Shown: piece after piece, positions 1 through 7,802 of the stretch
Numbering within the stretch: the first letter of the stretch is position 1
Layout: the number at the start of each line of letters is the position of its first letter
DNA from: Streptococcus infantis
GTDB taxonomy: Bacteria > Bacillota > Bacilli > Lactobacillales > Streptococcaceae
Length of the DNA stretch: 64,000 bases
NCBI RefSeq assembly: GCF_019929575.1
Contig: NZ_JAHZPU010000010.1
Location: 1-64,000 of the forward strand
Direction of reading: 5' to 3'
The notes under the pieces: model-generated
What the model was told of the DNA's origin: nothing
Seen by the model: the letters and a program-made list of their open reading frames with translations, nothing else
The model's database searches: none
Made by a program: the position numbers and the translations under genes

Positions 1-59
1 CACACTTGAAAGCTTATTTGATTAACACTCCGCAACTTTACTTGAGTGTTTACACAAAA

Positions 60-182
60 TTATTGACAGAATCTAGACTTGTCTAAGATCAGATAATCTT
101 TCTGAGTTTTAGCTACAGCCTTCAAAATCTTTTCCTTATTCCATTCTAGTAGAACATTACCCATATCTAGTATGATATCCAT
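60..182 (-). pseudogene. N-terminal remnant of a HAD-superfamily phosphatase
   Basis: A 40-codon frame starts MDIILDMGNVLLEW, which matches the first beta strand and motif I region (DxxxV) of HAD-like phosphatases. Family members usually have about 200 residues. Here the frame runs into unrelated sequence and stops after codon 40 with no cap domain or motifs II-IV. The start is preceded by GGAG eight bases upstream, so the 5' end of a once-functional gene appears to be kept. No downstream continuation is visible in the remaining 59 bases of the window. A decayed gene is the simplest reading; a small functional peptide is possible but unsupported. Confidence 0.55.
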
Positions 183-233
183 TGAGCCAACTCCATTATG
201 ATCTGTCGATTTCTTCGATCATTCATTTTCTGT

Positions 234-644
234 TTACAAATCCTTTTGATAATAGTGTCTTTGTCCAGTGTAGGGATAATCTTTTAAGGTAAAGACTTCC
301 TTGTAGCCCTGCTTTTGATAAAAGGCTGGCGCTTGAAACTGATATGTATTCACAAAAGCAAAGCGACAGTTTCTCTTCTTAGCTTCACTCTCTGCTTGCT
401 TCAATAGTTGGGAGCCGATTCCTTGTCCTCGCAAGTCCTCTTTCACAAATAAATACTCGATTTCTAGCCAATTTCCAAAGGTCTCTGCTACTAAACCAGC
501 CATGAGTTGACCGCTATCATCTTCGACATAAAGGTTAAGTGGCTCACTTTCAGCTGCTTCTCTCTTAGAACGATTATAGGAGCGAATCAAATCCCCTATT
601 TCCTGCGCTTTCTGAGACTCTGTATTATCCAATCTAATGTGCAT
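234..644 (-). CDS. GNAT-family N-acetyltransferase
   Basis: A 136-residue protein with the GNAT fold signature. The acetyl-CoA pyrophosphate loop RGQGIGSQLL lies in the middle and an FYQKQGY motif near the C-terminus. The substrate cannot be told from sequence. The ATG at 644 was chosen because GAGGAGG lies five bases upstream. A longer frame from a GTG at 668 has no ribosome site and would include that Shine-Dalgarno sequence as codons. It is monocistronic, with its own promoter at 675-703 and a neighbouring terminator at 705-735. Confidence 0.85.
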   Translation of the reverse strand: MHIRLDNTESQKAQEIGDLIRSYNRSKREAAESEPLNLYVEDDSGQLMAGLVAETFGNWLEIEYLFVKEDLRGQGIGSQLLKQAESEAKKRNCRFAFVNTYQFQAPAFYQKQGYKEVFTLKDYPYTGQRHYYQKDL

Positions 645-674
645 CAAAACCTCCTCAAAGACACTCACGCCTTG

Positions 675-703
675 ATTATATTCCTATTTTGAAGAACTGT
701 CAA
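675..703 (-). promoter_or_regulatory. Sigma-A promoter of the acetyltransferase gene
   Basis: On the minus strand TTGACA (698-703) and TATAAT (675-680) are separated by 17 bases, a perfect consensus match. Transcription should start about 667, giving a leader of roughly 23 bases. Confidence 0.85.
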
Positions 704-704
704 A

Positions 705-735
705 CTAAAAAAACTCACCAACCTAAGTTGATGAG
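705..735 (-). terminator. Intrinsic terminator after the permease pseudogene
   Basis: CTCATCAAC/GTTGGTGAG stem with a TTAG loop (714-735), followed on the minus strand by a run of T at 706-713. It lies 9 bases after the permease stop codon and directly abuts the -35 box of the next gene. Confidence 0.85.
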
Positions 736-743
736 AGTAAAAC

Positions 744-2116
744 TTATTTTCTAAATTTCCATTGGCTATAAATACCAAATGCGACAATCCAGATAGCTGA
801 ACCTCTAGCTCCCATTACAGTTGATTCTTGTAAGAAGAGTGTTCCAAATACAAAGATAAAGAAGAGCATGGTCAGAGGATTTAGCAAGCGGTATTGAGGC
901 ATGAGATAGCCATTTGCCATAAAGTCTTTAGACTTGCGATACTTGAGATGGGCTACCATAATCAAGATGTAGATAGCGATATAAACACCTGATGAAGAAG
1001 CTGTAATCAAAGCAAAGGCATCTGATACGCCAGGAAGTACATTGATGAAGGCTGCAAAACCAATCAATACGGCAGAAGTAATGATTGCATTCTGAGGAAC
1101 GTTGTGGCGTGAGAGTGTGTCTGCCTTAATAGCTTTCAAGAAACGATTTGGTGAATCATGGGCAATTTGGTACAAGTGACGACCTGTTGAGTAAAGGGTT
1201 GAATTCAAGGCTGACGCTGCTGAAGTCAAGACAACAAAGTTAATCAAGGCTGCTGCCCACTTAAGACCAACAAGTTCAAATACCGTTACAAATGGTGAAT
1301 CCGCTGCAGAAAGTTCACGCCAAGGAATAATAGACATGATTGCCAAGAGAGCTCCACCATAGAAAAAGATAATCGCAAGGGAATTTCCTTAACAGCCTTA
1401 GGCAATACTTTTCTTGGATCCTTAGTTTCAGATGTAGTAACACCGATAAATTCAATCATCAAGTATGCAAAGAAAACCATCTGGAAGGCCATGACAAAGT
1501 TCATCCCACCATTTGGGAAAAGTGAGAAGTGTTCACTGATATTGGCAAGACTTGCTGAACCATAAGGCGTTTCAAAGCCAGTCAAAACTAGAAAGACACC
1601 TGTCGCAATCATGGCAAGAATGGCCACGATTTTGATCATAGCAAACCAAAATTCTACTTCACCAAAGATTTTAACAGCAATCAGATTGACCAATCCCAAA
1701 ATTGTTAGGAATACAACCTGAATCAACCAAGATGGCCAGGATGGAAACCAAAACTGAACATAGTGAGCAATAGCCGTAATCTCGGCCATTCCGATAAAGA
1801 CTACTGAGAGCCAGTATGACCAGACTGAGAAGTAACCCCAGCCCTGACCAAGATAACGGGTAATAAAGTTGATAAAGGTATGTTGCTCCGGATCTTGGTA
1901 CAACATTTCCCCGATAGCACGCATCATAAGATACATAAAGCCACCCGTAATCATATAGACCAAGACGATTGACGGACCTGTCAAACTAATTGAACGTCCA
2001 GCTCCTAGAAACAGTCCTGTTCCAATTGTTCCTGCAATCGCCATAACCTGAACATGGCGATTTGTTAACCCACGTTCCATTTTATTTTTCTTTTTGTGCT
2101 TATTTTCTGAATTCAT
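744..2116 (-). pseudogene. CycA-type amino-acid permease broken by a frameshift
   Basis: Two frames together give one full-length APC-superfamily amino-acid transporter of about 457 residues, close to E. coli CycA (D-serine/D-alanine/glycine) in motif order: GLTNRHVQVMAIAGTIGTGLFLG at the N-terminus (two pieces of one conserved block), MIKIVAI, ETKDP, then NFVVLTSAASALNS. The first frame (2116 to about 1373) reads normally up to KEIPLR. Restoring one base near 1370-1373 gives the expected RIIFFYGGALLAIM and joins the second frame, which runs to the stop at 744. The start at 2116 has AGAGGAG upstream. The rest of the gene is undamaged, so the lesion is recent, phase-variable or a sequencing error. 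Substrate specificity within the family is inferred only. Confidence 0.85.
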
Positions 2117-2145
2117 ATAGTCTCCTCTAGTTTTTAGAATTAAGA

Positions 2146-2190
2146 AAAGGAGTGATAGGAAGCGCTTTCCCTATATCTACTCCTTCTTTT
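2146..2190 (-). terminator. Imperfect hairpin terminator between greA and the permease
   Basis: GGAGTgATAGG pairs with CCTATatctACTCC around an aagcgctttc loop, and the minus-strand exit is T-rich. It sits just after the greA stop and before the permease ribosome site, so it may only reduce readthrough. Confidence 0.5.
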
Positions 2191-2198
2191 CATTCCTA

Positions 2199-2681
2199 TT
2201 AAACTGTTTTTTCTACTTTTAAGATTTTAACATCATAGCTTCCTACAGGTGTTTCAATCGTAGCAGTATCACCTGTTTTCTTACCAATCAAGGCTTGCCC
2301 AATTGGGCTTTCATTTGATACTTTACCTGCAAAGGCATCTGCACCCGCTGATCCCACGATGATATATACTTCTTCGTCGTCTTCACCAATTTCTTGGATA
2401 GTGACTGTTTTCCCGATAGCAACTTCATCTTGAGCAACTGCATCGCTATTAACAATCTCAGCATAACGGATTTTGGTTTCCAAGCTAGAGATTTGTCCTT
2501 CAACGAAGGCCTGCTCATCCTTAGCTGCTTCATACTCACTATTTTCTGACAAGTCACCGTATGAACGCGCAATCTTTATGCGTTCTACAACTTCTGGGCG
2601 ACGAACTAGTTTCAACTCTTCTAATTCTTTTTCGAGTTTTTCCTTTTCTTCAAGGGTCATTGGATATGTTTTTTCTGCCAT
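2199..2681 (-). CDS. greA: Transcription elongation factor GreA
   Basis: A 160-residue protein matching GreA in full. The N-terminal coiled coil begins [20 protein letters not shown], includes the conserved [20 protein letters not shown] stretch whose acidic tip enters the RNA polymerase secondary channel, and is followed by the C-terminal FKBP-like domain ([14 protein letters not shown]). It stimulates transcript cleavage in backtracked polymerase. The ATG at 2681 gives the family's usual length; a TTG nine bases upstream would add MRK and is not needed. It has its own promoter at 2845-2872 and a long leader with a strong hairpin (2732-2759). Confidence 0.97.
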   Translation of the reverse strand: MAEKTYPMTLEEKEKLEKELEELKLVRRPEVVERIKIARSYGDLSENSEYEAAKDEQAFVEGQISSLETKIRYAEIVNSDAVAQDEVAIGKTVTIQEIGEDDEEVYIIVGSAGADAFAGKVSNESPIGQALIGKKTGDTATIETPVGSYDVKILKVEKTV

Positions 2682-2731
2682 TTTTCTCAACTTTCTTTTG
2701 ATTAAATTTAAATTTCTTTAGGTAGTAAAGC

Positions 2732-2759
2732 AAAATTATGTGGTAAACCACATAATTTT
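2732..2759 (-). other. Perfect 12-bp hairpin in the greA leader
   Basis: AAAATTATGTGG pairs with CCACATAATTTT around a four-base loop. It lies about 50 bases upstream of the greA start, inside the predicted transcript. The symmetric A/T arms could act as a weak terminator in either direction or as a leader structure affecting greA expression. Confidence 0.6.
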
Positions 2760-2844
2760 ACAATGAAGACAAAGTCTTTTTAAAGCTTTCCTTAAATGAT
2801 TTTAGTCAGTAGCGACCTTTTAAAATCTGTGCCTAAACCGAATG

Positions 2845-2872
2845 ATTCTATCACTTCTAGACTCAGGTTCAA
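2845..2872 (-). promoter_or_regulatory. Promoter of greA
   Basis: On the minus strand TTGAAC (2867-2872), 16-base spacer, and extended -10 TGATAGAAT (TAGAAT at 2845-2850). It predicts a leader of roughly 155 bases. Confidence 0.6.
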
Positions 2873-3034
2873 ATAAGAGGTAGGATTTACTTTCGCAATT
2901 TCCGAACGCCTAAAACTTGTGAATTTCAGGCGTTTCTAATCATAGCGGAAAGACTTATGTGACTTGCTATTCCCGTAAAAAGAAGAGACTCTTTTCTACA
3001 TTCACGGATGTAATAGCAAATCTTGTTCTAAGAG

Positions 3035-4705
3035 TTAGTTTGAACTACTTGATTGTGTCAATTTACTGTTAACATGCTCTGCAACGTTTCGATCATGTTC
3101 CTCTCGTGTCGTTGCAAAGTAAACCTTACCATCTTGTACATTGGCTACAAAGTAGAGATAGTCGCTCTTAGTTTGATTGATACTTGCTTCAATTGCATCC
3201 AGACTGGGACTGTCTACTGGACCAGGCATTAAACCAAGGTTTGTATAAACATTATAAGGTGAATTGATTGTTGTATCAATTGCTGCATCATCTGCCAAGC
3301 TAATATTTTGTCCTAGCTTACCTTCTGCATAGAGAATAGCAATATTACTCTGTAGTGGCATGCCAAGGTTCAAACGATTATAGAAAACTCCAGCGATCAG
3401 TTTACGATCGTCAGTTTTCAAACCTTCTTTTTCCACAAGTGATGCGATGGTGAGGAGTTCATTCACTGTCAAGTTCTTTTCTTTGATTGCAGTGTAATGT
3501 GCTGACAAGTTTTTGTCCATAGCTGCCACCATTTCATCAATCAAGCTTTCAATAGTTGTGCTTTCTTTGATAGCATAAGTTGCTGGGAATAGGTATCCTT
3601 CTAAACGATAACGAACACCACTTTCTTTAGTTGGTAGACTTTCGAGAAGGGTTGGGTACTTAGCAACTAATTGAGAGATGAAGGTTTCATCTTGCACTTT
3701 TGCCAAGAAGGCATCAGCAGTCAAAGGTTCTTTAAAGTCTCCTTGAAGCTGACCAACTGTTTGTGCGATTTGATCAAGGGTATAACCTTCAGGGATTGTA
3801 AGATTTGCAAGTGCAACTTCTTGAGGTTGAGGCGTTCCACCCTTTTGCAATTCTTTGATGATATCATCTGTACTCATGCTCTTTTGCAAATTATAGTAAC
3901 CAGATTTCAAATCATTGTAGTCTTTATACTTAGCATAAAGGCTAAAGATAAAACCGTGTTTTACCAATCCAGAGTTTTCTAAGGTATCACCAATTTGCTG
4001 AAGATTAGCCCCTTCTGGAATCTGAACTGTGACATACTGTTTTGAATTTGCATCAACTGGTTGGAGTGCAGATTCGACATAACGGTAACCGAAGAATCCA
4101 CCCACACCTAGTAAAATCAATAAAACAAATACTGTTACGAAAAATCCTTTCAAGCGTGATTTTTTCTTTTTCTTGATTGGTTTCACTGATTCTTTACGAC
4201 TTCTTCTAGGAAGTTCTGCTGTTTCTGTTATTGATTTAAAATCTACTTTCGTTGGAACTTCTTTACCTTTAGTTTCAATTTTTACTTCTTTTTTAGGTTT
4301 TACAACACTTGATTTTCCACCTTGAGTACGATATGATACTTGAATTTTCGTCGAAGAAGCAAATTCTTTCTCTCTATTATCCTGCTGAATAAATTTAGAA
4401 GGATTATCTGATTCAGAACTCTTGGCTGATTCATCAATCTCATCTTTTAAGTTAGTAGGACGCGGTGGTACTGTTGGCGCATTAGAGATTAATTGATCAA
4501 CTGTTGAAACTGAATCCGCAATCAACTCCTGCGCTGAAGTTTCAGATAGTCGTTTTCCCGATTCTAAATCAGAAGGATTCATCAAATTTGAAAAAAGTTC
4601 GTTGGTTTCTCCAAAAGTTTTTTCCTCATTTTTTAATTGCTCTAAATCACGTAAAATTTGTTCTTTAAAACTCAACTTTTCTTCATCTCTTGAATTTTCG
4701 CTCAA
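3035..4705 (-). CDS. mltG: Endolytic peptidoglycan transglycosylase MltG
   Basis: A 556-residue YceG/MltG protein. A long acidic, disordered cytoplasmic N-terminus of about 180 residues ends in a KKKKKSRLKG positive patch. One membrane segment follows (about 185-207), then a LysM-like part and the catalytic domain. ASLVEKEG carries the family's catalytic Glu, and SPYNVYTNLGLMPGPVDSPS is the conserved C-terminal block. In pneumococcus MltG works with the peripheral growth machinery (known for the family member). The start is a TTG at 4705, supported by AAGGAGG eight bases upstream; the next in-frame ATG would delete the conserved streptococcal N-terminus. It has its own promoter at 4737-4765. 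Confidence 0.95.
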   Translation of the reverse strand: MSENSRDEEKLSFKEQILRDLEQLKNEEKTFGETNELFSNLMNPSDLESGKRLSETSAQELIADSVSTVDQLISNAPTVPPRPTNLKDEIDESAKSSESDNPSKFIQQDNREKEFASSTKIQVSYRTQGGKSSVVKPKKEVKIETKGKEVPTKVDFKSITETAELPRRSRKESVKPIKKKKKSRLKGFFVTVFVLLILLGVGGFFGYRYVESALQPVDANSKQYVTVQIPEGANLQQIGDTLENSGLVKHGFIFSLYAKYKDYNDLKSGYYNLQKSMSTDDIIKELQKGGTPQPQEVALANLTIPEGYTLDQIAQTVGQLQGDFKEPLTADAFLAKVQDETFISQLVAKYPTLLESLPTKESGVRYRLEGYLFPATYAIKESTTIESLIDEMVAAMDKNLSAHYTAIKEKNLTVNELLTIASLVEKEGLKTDDRKLIAGVFYNRLNLGMPLQSNIAILYAEGKLGQNISLADDAAIDTTINSPYNVYTNLGLMPGPVDSPSLDAIEASINQTKSDYLYFVANVQDGKVYFATTREEHDRNVAEHVNSKLTQSSSSN

Positions 4706-4736
4706 AGGTCTTTCCTCCTTGTTGATAATCCATAAT

Positions 4737-4765
4737 ATTATATCTTAAAAACTAAAGAAAAGCAA
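4737..4765 (-). promoter_or_regulatory. Promoter of mltG
   Basis: Minus-strand TTGCTT (4760-4765), 17-base spacer, TATAAT (4737-4742). It places the transcript start about 25 bases before the TTG start codon. Confidence 0.75.
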
Positions 4766-4786
4766 CCATAGATGCCTTTCTGATGC

Positions 4787-5281
4787 CTAATTCGTGTTTT
4801 CCCAGACCATATCATACCATTCTTCACCAGCAAATGTCGACTTGGATTTTCCTTCATTCACAAAACCATGTTTCTCATAATAGCCAATGAGATAGTCATG
4901 GCAGGTCAGATTGATTCCCTCACGCTCATGCTCAAGAGCGATATCTTTTAAAGCCATCAATAATTTTCGTCCTACACCTAAAGCTTGAGCTTTCTTAGCA
5001 ATGGATAGACAAGTCACAGAGATATAGCCACCTTTTTGATGGCTATAATCTTTAATGTCTTCTGTAAAGGACTGGTCTTGTAAATATCGATGAGGGACTA
5101 CTGGTCCCTCAATATAGCCTAGTATTTCGCCCTCTTTTTCAGCTACTAAAAAACTGGTCTTAATTTCCTTCAGATGAGCTTCAAAAACAGGATGGGGAAT
5201 AGCTTCTTCAATTGAAAAATTTTCTAGTTCAATTTCAAAGATACGATCTAAATCTGTCAATCTAGCTTGTCTAATAATCAT
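4787..5281 (-). CDS. GNAT-family N-acetyltransferase (second of a tandem pair)
   Basis: A 164-residue GNAT protein with the acetyl-CoA loop ALGVGRKLLMAL and a C-terminal YYEKHGFVNEG motif. The ATG at 5281 has AGGAGG four bases upstream and overlaps the stop of the preceding acetyltransferase by four bases (ATGA), so translation is probably coupled. A longer frame from 5311 overlaps that gene more deeply and lacks a ribosome site. It is the last gene of the unit that begins with the hypothetical gene and murC. The arrangement resembles arylalkylamine-type acetyltransferases, but the substrate is not known. Confidence 0.85.
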   Translation of the reverse strand: MIIRQARLTDLDRIFEIELENFSIEEAIPHPVFEAHLKEIKTSFLVAEKEGEILGYIEGPVVPHRYLQDQSFTEDIKDYSHQKGGYISVTCLSIAKKAQALGVGRKLLMALKDIALEHEREGINLTCHDYLIGYYEKHGFVNEGKSKSTFAGEEWYDMVWENTN

Positions 5282-5793
5282 ATTTCCTCCTGATAATAGG
5301 GATTCTGCCATCGCATGAGAAAGGCAACCTCACTGCTCCTTTCTCCATCTACGATCCCTTGTTCCACAAATCCATTCATTTCAAAGTAGGCCAGCAACTC
5401 ATCCTCACAAAGCAAATAAATACCTGGTCTATTTTGCTGACGGGTAACTTCCTTCAAAGCTGCTAGCAACAAGGTTCCAAAGCCTTGTCCTTGATAGTCT
5501 GGATCAACAGCTAAAGCGCCAATAAGGATGTAATTATCACTAATAGGCCGCTCAGGTTCCTTTTCTAAAGGCCATTTACTAAATAGGGTATCCGTAAAAA
5601 CAGTTCCAGAAACATAAGCAATCCCTTGATCTTCCAGGCTAGCTAAGAGAAACGTATCCGCATGGTTGCGGATACGTTCTTCTAGTATTTCTCTATTCAT
5701 GATTTCTAGAAAGTTTGAATTACTTTCTTGTATCAAGCAAATCTGATTTATATCTGATTGCTGTGCTTCCCTGATTTTAATTGGAAATTCCAT
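5278..5793 (-). CDS. GNAT-family N-acetyltransferase (first of a tandem pair)
   Basis: A 171-residue GNAT protein. The acetyl-CoA loop is YQGQGFGTLLLAAL, preceded by the beta strand LIGALAVDPD, and YFEMNGFVEQG lies near the end. It follows murC by only 8 bases and overlaps the next acetyltransferase by 4, so the two acetyltransferases are a co-translated pair downstream of murC. It is a member of the same family as its neighbour but only distantly similar, so a recent tandem duplication is unlikely. Confidence 0.85.
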   Translation of the reverse strand: MEFPIKIREAQQSDINQICLIQESNSNFLEIMNREILEERIRNHADTFLLASLEDQGIAYVSGTVFTDTLFSKWPLEKEPERPISDNYILIGALAVDPDYQGQGFGTLLLAALKEVTRQQNRPGIYLLCEDELLAYFEMNGFVEQGIVDGERSSEVAFLMRWQNPYYQEEI

Positions 5794-5801
5794 GATCTTC
5801 C

Positions 5802-7136
5802 TTACTGAACATTGCTTGTCAAATTAGACAAGAGACGTTCGAATGAATATTCATAAGTTTGGATATCGCCAGCTCCCATGAAAACATAGACAGCATTGTC
5901 ATGGTCTAGGAGTGGAGAAACATTTTCAACTGTGATAACTTGATGTTTCTTGTTGATTTTATTGGCAAGGTCTTCTACCTTGACATCACCATGGTCCACC
6001 TCACGAGCAGATCCATAGATTTGTGCGAGGTAAACTGCATCAGCCTGATTCAAGGCTTGAGCAAAATCATCCAACAAGGCGATGGTACGAGTAAAGGTAT
6101 GTGGTTGGAAAATTGCCACGATTTCCTTGCTTGGGTATTTTTGACGTGCAGCATCTAGCGTCGCAATGATCTCAGTTGGATGGTGAGCAAAGTCATCGAT
6201 GATAACCGTATTATTAACAACCTTTTCTGTAAAGCGACGTTTCACTCCACCAAAAGTCTTCAAGTGTTCACGCACTAAATTCAAATCAAAGCCAGCAGTA
6301 TAAAGCAAACCAATCACTGCTGTAGCATTCATGATATTGTGGCGACCGAAAGTTGGAATGTGGAATTGGCCCAACTCTTGACCACGGAAGTGAACGGTAA
6401 AGGTTGAACCTGTTGTAGAACGAAGCAAGTCACTTGCTACAAAGTCATTACCTTCTGCTTCAAAACCATAGTAGTAAATCGGAGCATTAGCCGTAATCTT
6501 ACGCAACTCAGCATCTTCACCGTAGACAAACAATCCTTTGGAGATTTGTTTTGCATAATCATTGAAGGCGTTGAAGACATCTTCCAAGCTTGTGAAATAG
6601 TCAGGGTGGTCAAAGTCAATGTTAGTTATGATAGAGTATTCTGGGTGATATGGCATGAAATGGCGTTCATACTCGTCTGATTCAAAAACAAAATACTTGG
6701 CATTTTCAGAACCACGACCTGTACCATCTCCGATCAAGTAGCTTGTATCAGTGATGTGTGACAAGACGTGAGAAAGCATCCCTGTCGTTGACGTCTTACC
6801 GTGGGCACCTGCAACTCCCATACTGATAAAGTCACGCATAAAGCTACCAAGAAACTCATGGTAACGTTTGTAGCTGATACCATTTTGGTCAGCATAAGCA
6901 ATTTCAACATTGTTATCTGGACGGAAGGCATTACCAGCGATAATTTCTAAATCACCTTGAAGATTTTTTTCATCAAAAGGTAAAATTGTAATCCCTGCTT
7001 GCTCTAGTCCACGTTGAGTAAAGTAGTACTTTTCAACGTCAGAACCTTGCACCTTGTGCCCCATTTGATGCAACATCAAAGCCAAGGCACTCATACCTGA
7101 TCCTTTGATTCCGATAAAATGATAGGTTTTTGCCAT
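5802..7136 (-). CDS. murC: UDP-N-acetylmuramate--L-alanine ligase MurC
   Basis: A 444-residue Mur ligase that adds L-alanine to UDP-MurNAc, the first cytoplasmic step of the stem peptide. The N-terminal Rossmann domain shows [14 protein letters not shown], the central ATPase P-loop is [14 protein letters not shown], and the C-terminal domain includes [10 protein letters not shown]. The length and all three domains are normal. The start has GAGGGGAAG upstream. It lies 11 bases after the hypothetical gene and 8 bases before two acetyltransferases, so all four probably share the promoter at 7767-7794. Confidence 0.97.
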   Translation of the reverse strand: MAKTYHFIGIKGSGMSALALMLHQMGHKVQGSDVEKYYFTQRGLEQAGITILPFDEKNLQGDLEIIAGNAFRPDNNVEIAYADQNGISYKRYHEFLGSFMRDFISMGVAGAHGKTSTTGMLSHVLSHITDTSYLIGDGTGRGSENAKYFVFESDEYERHFMPYHPEYSIITNIDFDHPDYFTSLEDVFNAFNDYAKQISKGLFVYGEDAELRKITANAPIYYYGFEAEGNDFVASDLLRSTTGSTFTVHFRGQELGQFHIPTFGRHNIMNATAVIGLLYTAGFDLNLVREHLKTFGGVKRRFTEKVVNNTVIIDDFAHHPTEIIATLDAARQKYPSKEIVAIFQPHTFTRTIALLDDFAQALNQADAVYLAQIYGSAREVDHGDVKVEDLANKINKKHQVITVENVSPLLDHDNAVYVFMGAGDIQTYEYSFERLLSNLTSNVQ

Positions 7137-7147
7137 TTTCTTCCCCT

Positions 7148-7744
7148 CTATTCGCTCATTCTAGTCAAGTTAAGCTCTTGGGCCACTTGACGTTCTTGTT
7201 CTTTTTGTTTACTTTTTTTGTTATAAATTTGGCTTTTCTTTAAAAAGTCATAATTGTTTTTCTTGGAACGACTTGTTTCACCGTCTGAAATTGGATTTCC
7301 CACTTGAGAAACTGTTTCTGCCAAAATATAGTGAGATTGACCTAACTTCTGACTATATTTCGCAAATTCTCCTGGATTTTCTTTTTGAAAAGGTGCTGTC
7401 GGTTGATTTGCTGAACGCACCTGGCTTGTTTTCGTTTGACGTCTCGTATGACTCACATCCTGAGTCAAATATCGAGCCGAGCGCTTCTTTTTCAAATCCG
7501 CACGAGCTTCTTCACGCGCTAATTCAGCATAGGATTTTTCTTTTTTCTCAATCGGTTTTACAAGAGGCTTGGCTTTCTCTTGCTTTTTTTCTTCAGTGAT
7601 TGGAGACCATTCTAAGTAGTTTTTATCTTGATAATCACCTTTGATATTACTGATGAAATCAGACTCATCGTAGAGATTCATAACTGGCATTTCTGTCAAC
7701 ATGACTTCATCATCTGCCACTATTGGAAATCGTTTTTGTGTCAT
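7148..7744 (-). CDS. Conserved streptococcal protein of unknown function upstream of murC
   Basis: A 198-residue, strongly charged protein with no signal peptide, membrane segment or recognised domain. A short ordered-looking N-terminus ([20 protein letters not shown]) is followed by a lysine- and glutamate-rich, probably disordered stretch with [27 protein letters not shown] as the most regular helical part (quoted in pieces of one block), then a glutamine- and lysine-rich tail. AAAGGAAA precedes the ATG. Its position as first gene of the murC unit suggests a role tied to cell-wall synthesis, but nothing in the sequence shows a function. Confidence 0.75.
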   Translation of the reverse strand: MTQKRFPIVADDEVMLTEMPVMNLYDESDFISNIKGDYQDKNYLEWSPITEEKKQEKAKPLVKPIEKKEKSYAELAREEARADLKKKRSARYLTQDVSHTRRQTKTSQVRSANQPTAPFQKENPGEFAKYSQKLGQSHYILAETVSQVGNPISDGETSRSKKNNYDFLKKSQIYNKKSKQKEQERQVAQELNLTRMSE

Positions 7745-7766
7745 ATTTATTTCCTTTCAATACTCC

Positions 7767-7794
7767 ATTATAGCGTAATGTCTTGATTTTTCAA
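7767..7794 (-). promoter_or_regulatory. Promoter of the hypothetical-murC-acetyltransferase unit
   Basis: Minus-strand TTGAAA (7789-7794), 16-base spacer, TATAAT (7767-7772), just upstream of the ribosome site at about 7750. The SNF2 gene ends 8 bases before it without an obvious terminator, so readthrough is likely to add to expression. Confidence 0.7.
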
Positions 7795-7802
7795 GTATAG
7801 GC

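Larger units (their letters stand above)
2699..3034 (-). other. Intergenic region between mltG and greA
   Basis: About 335 bases without a gene. It holds the greA promoter, the 12-bp hairpin, an inverted repeat AACGCCT/AGGCGTT near 2907-2937, and a TTGCTATT/AATAGCAA inverted repeat (about 2966-3020) enclosing an AAAAGA/TCTTTT stem. That last stem is the likely end of the mltG transcript. No convincing small ORF is seen. Confidence 0.5.

Noticed and set aside
5278..5793. Tandem acetyltransferases as a recent duplication
   Set aside because: The two proteins share only the general GNAT motifs, with low identity elsewhere, so they are separate family members.
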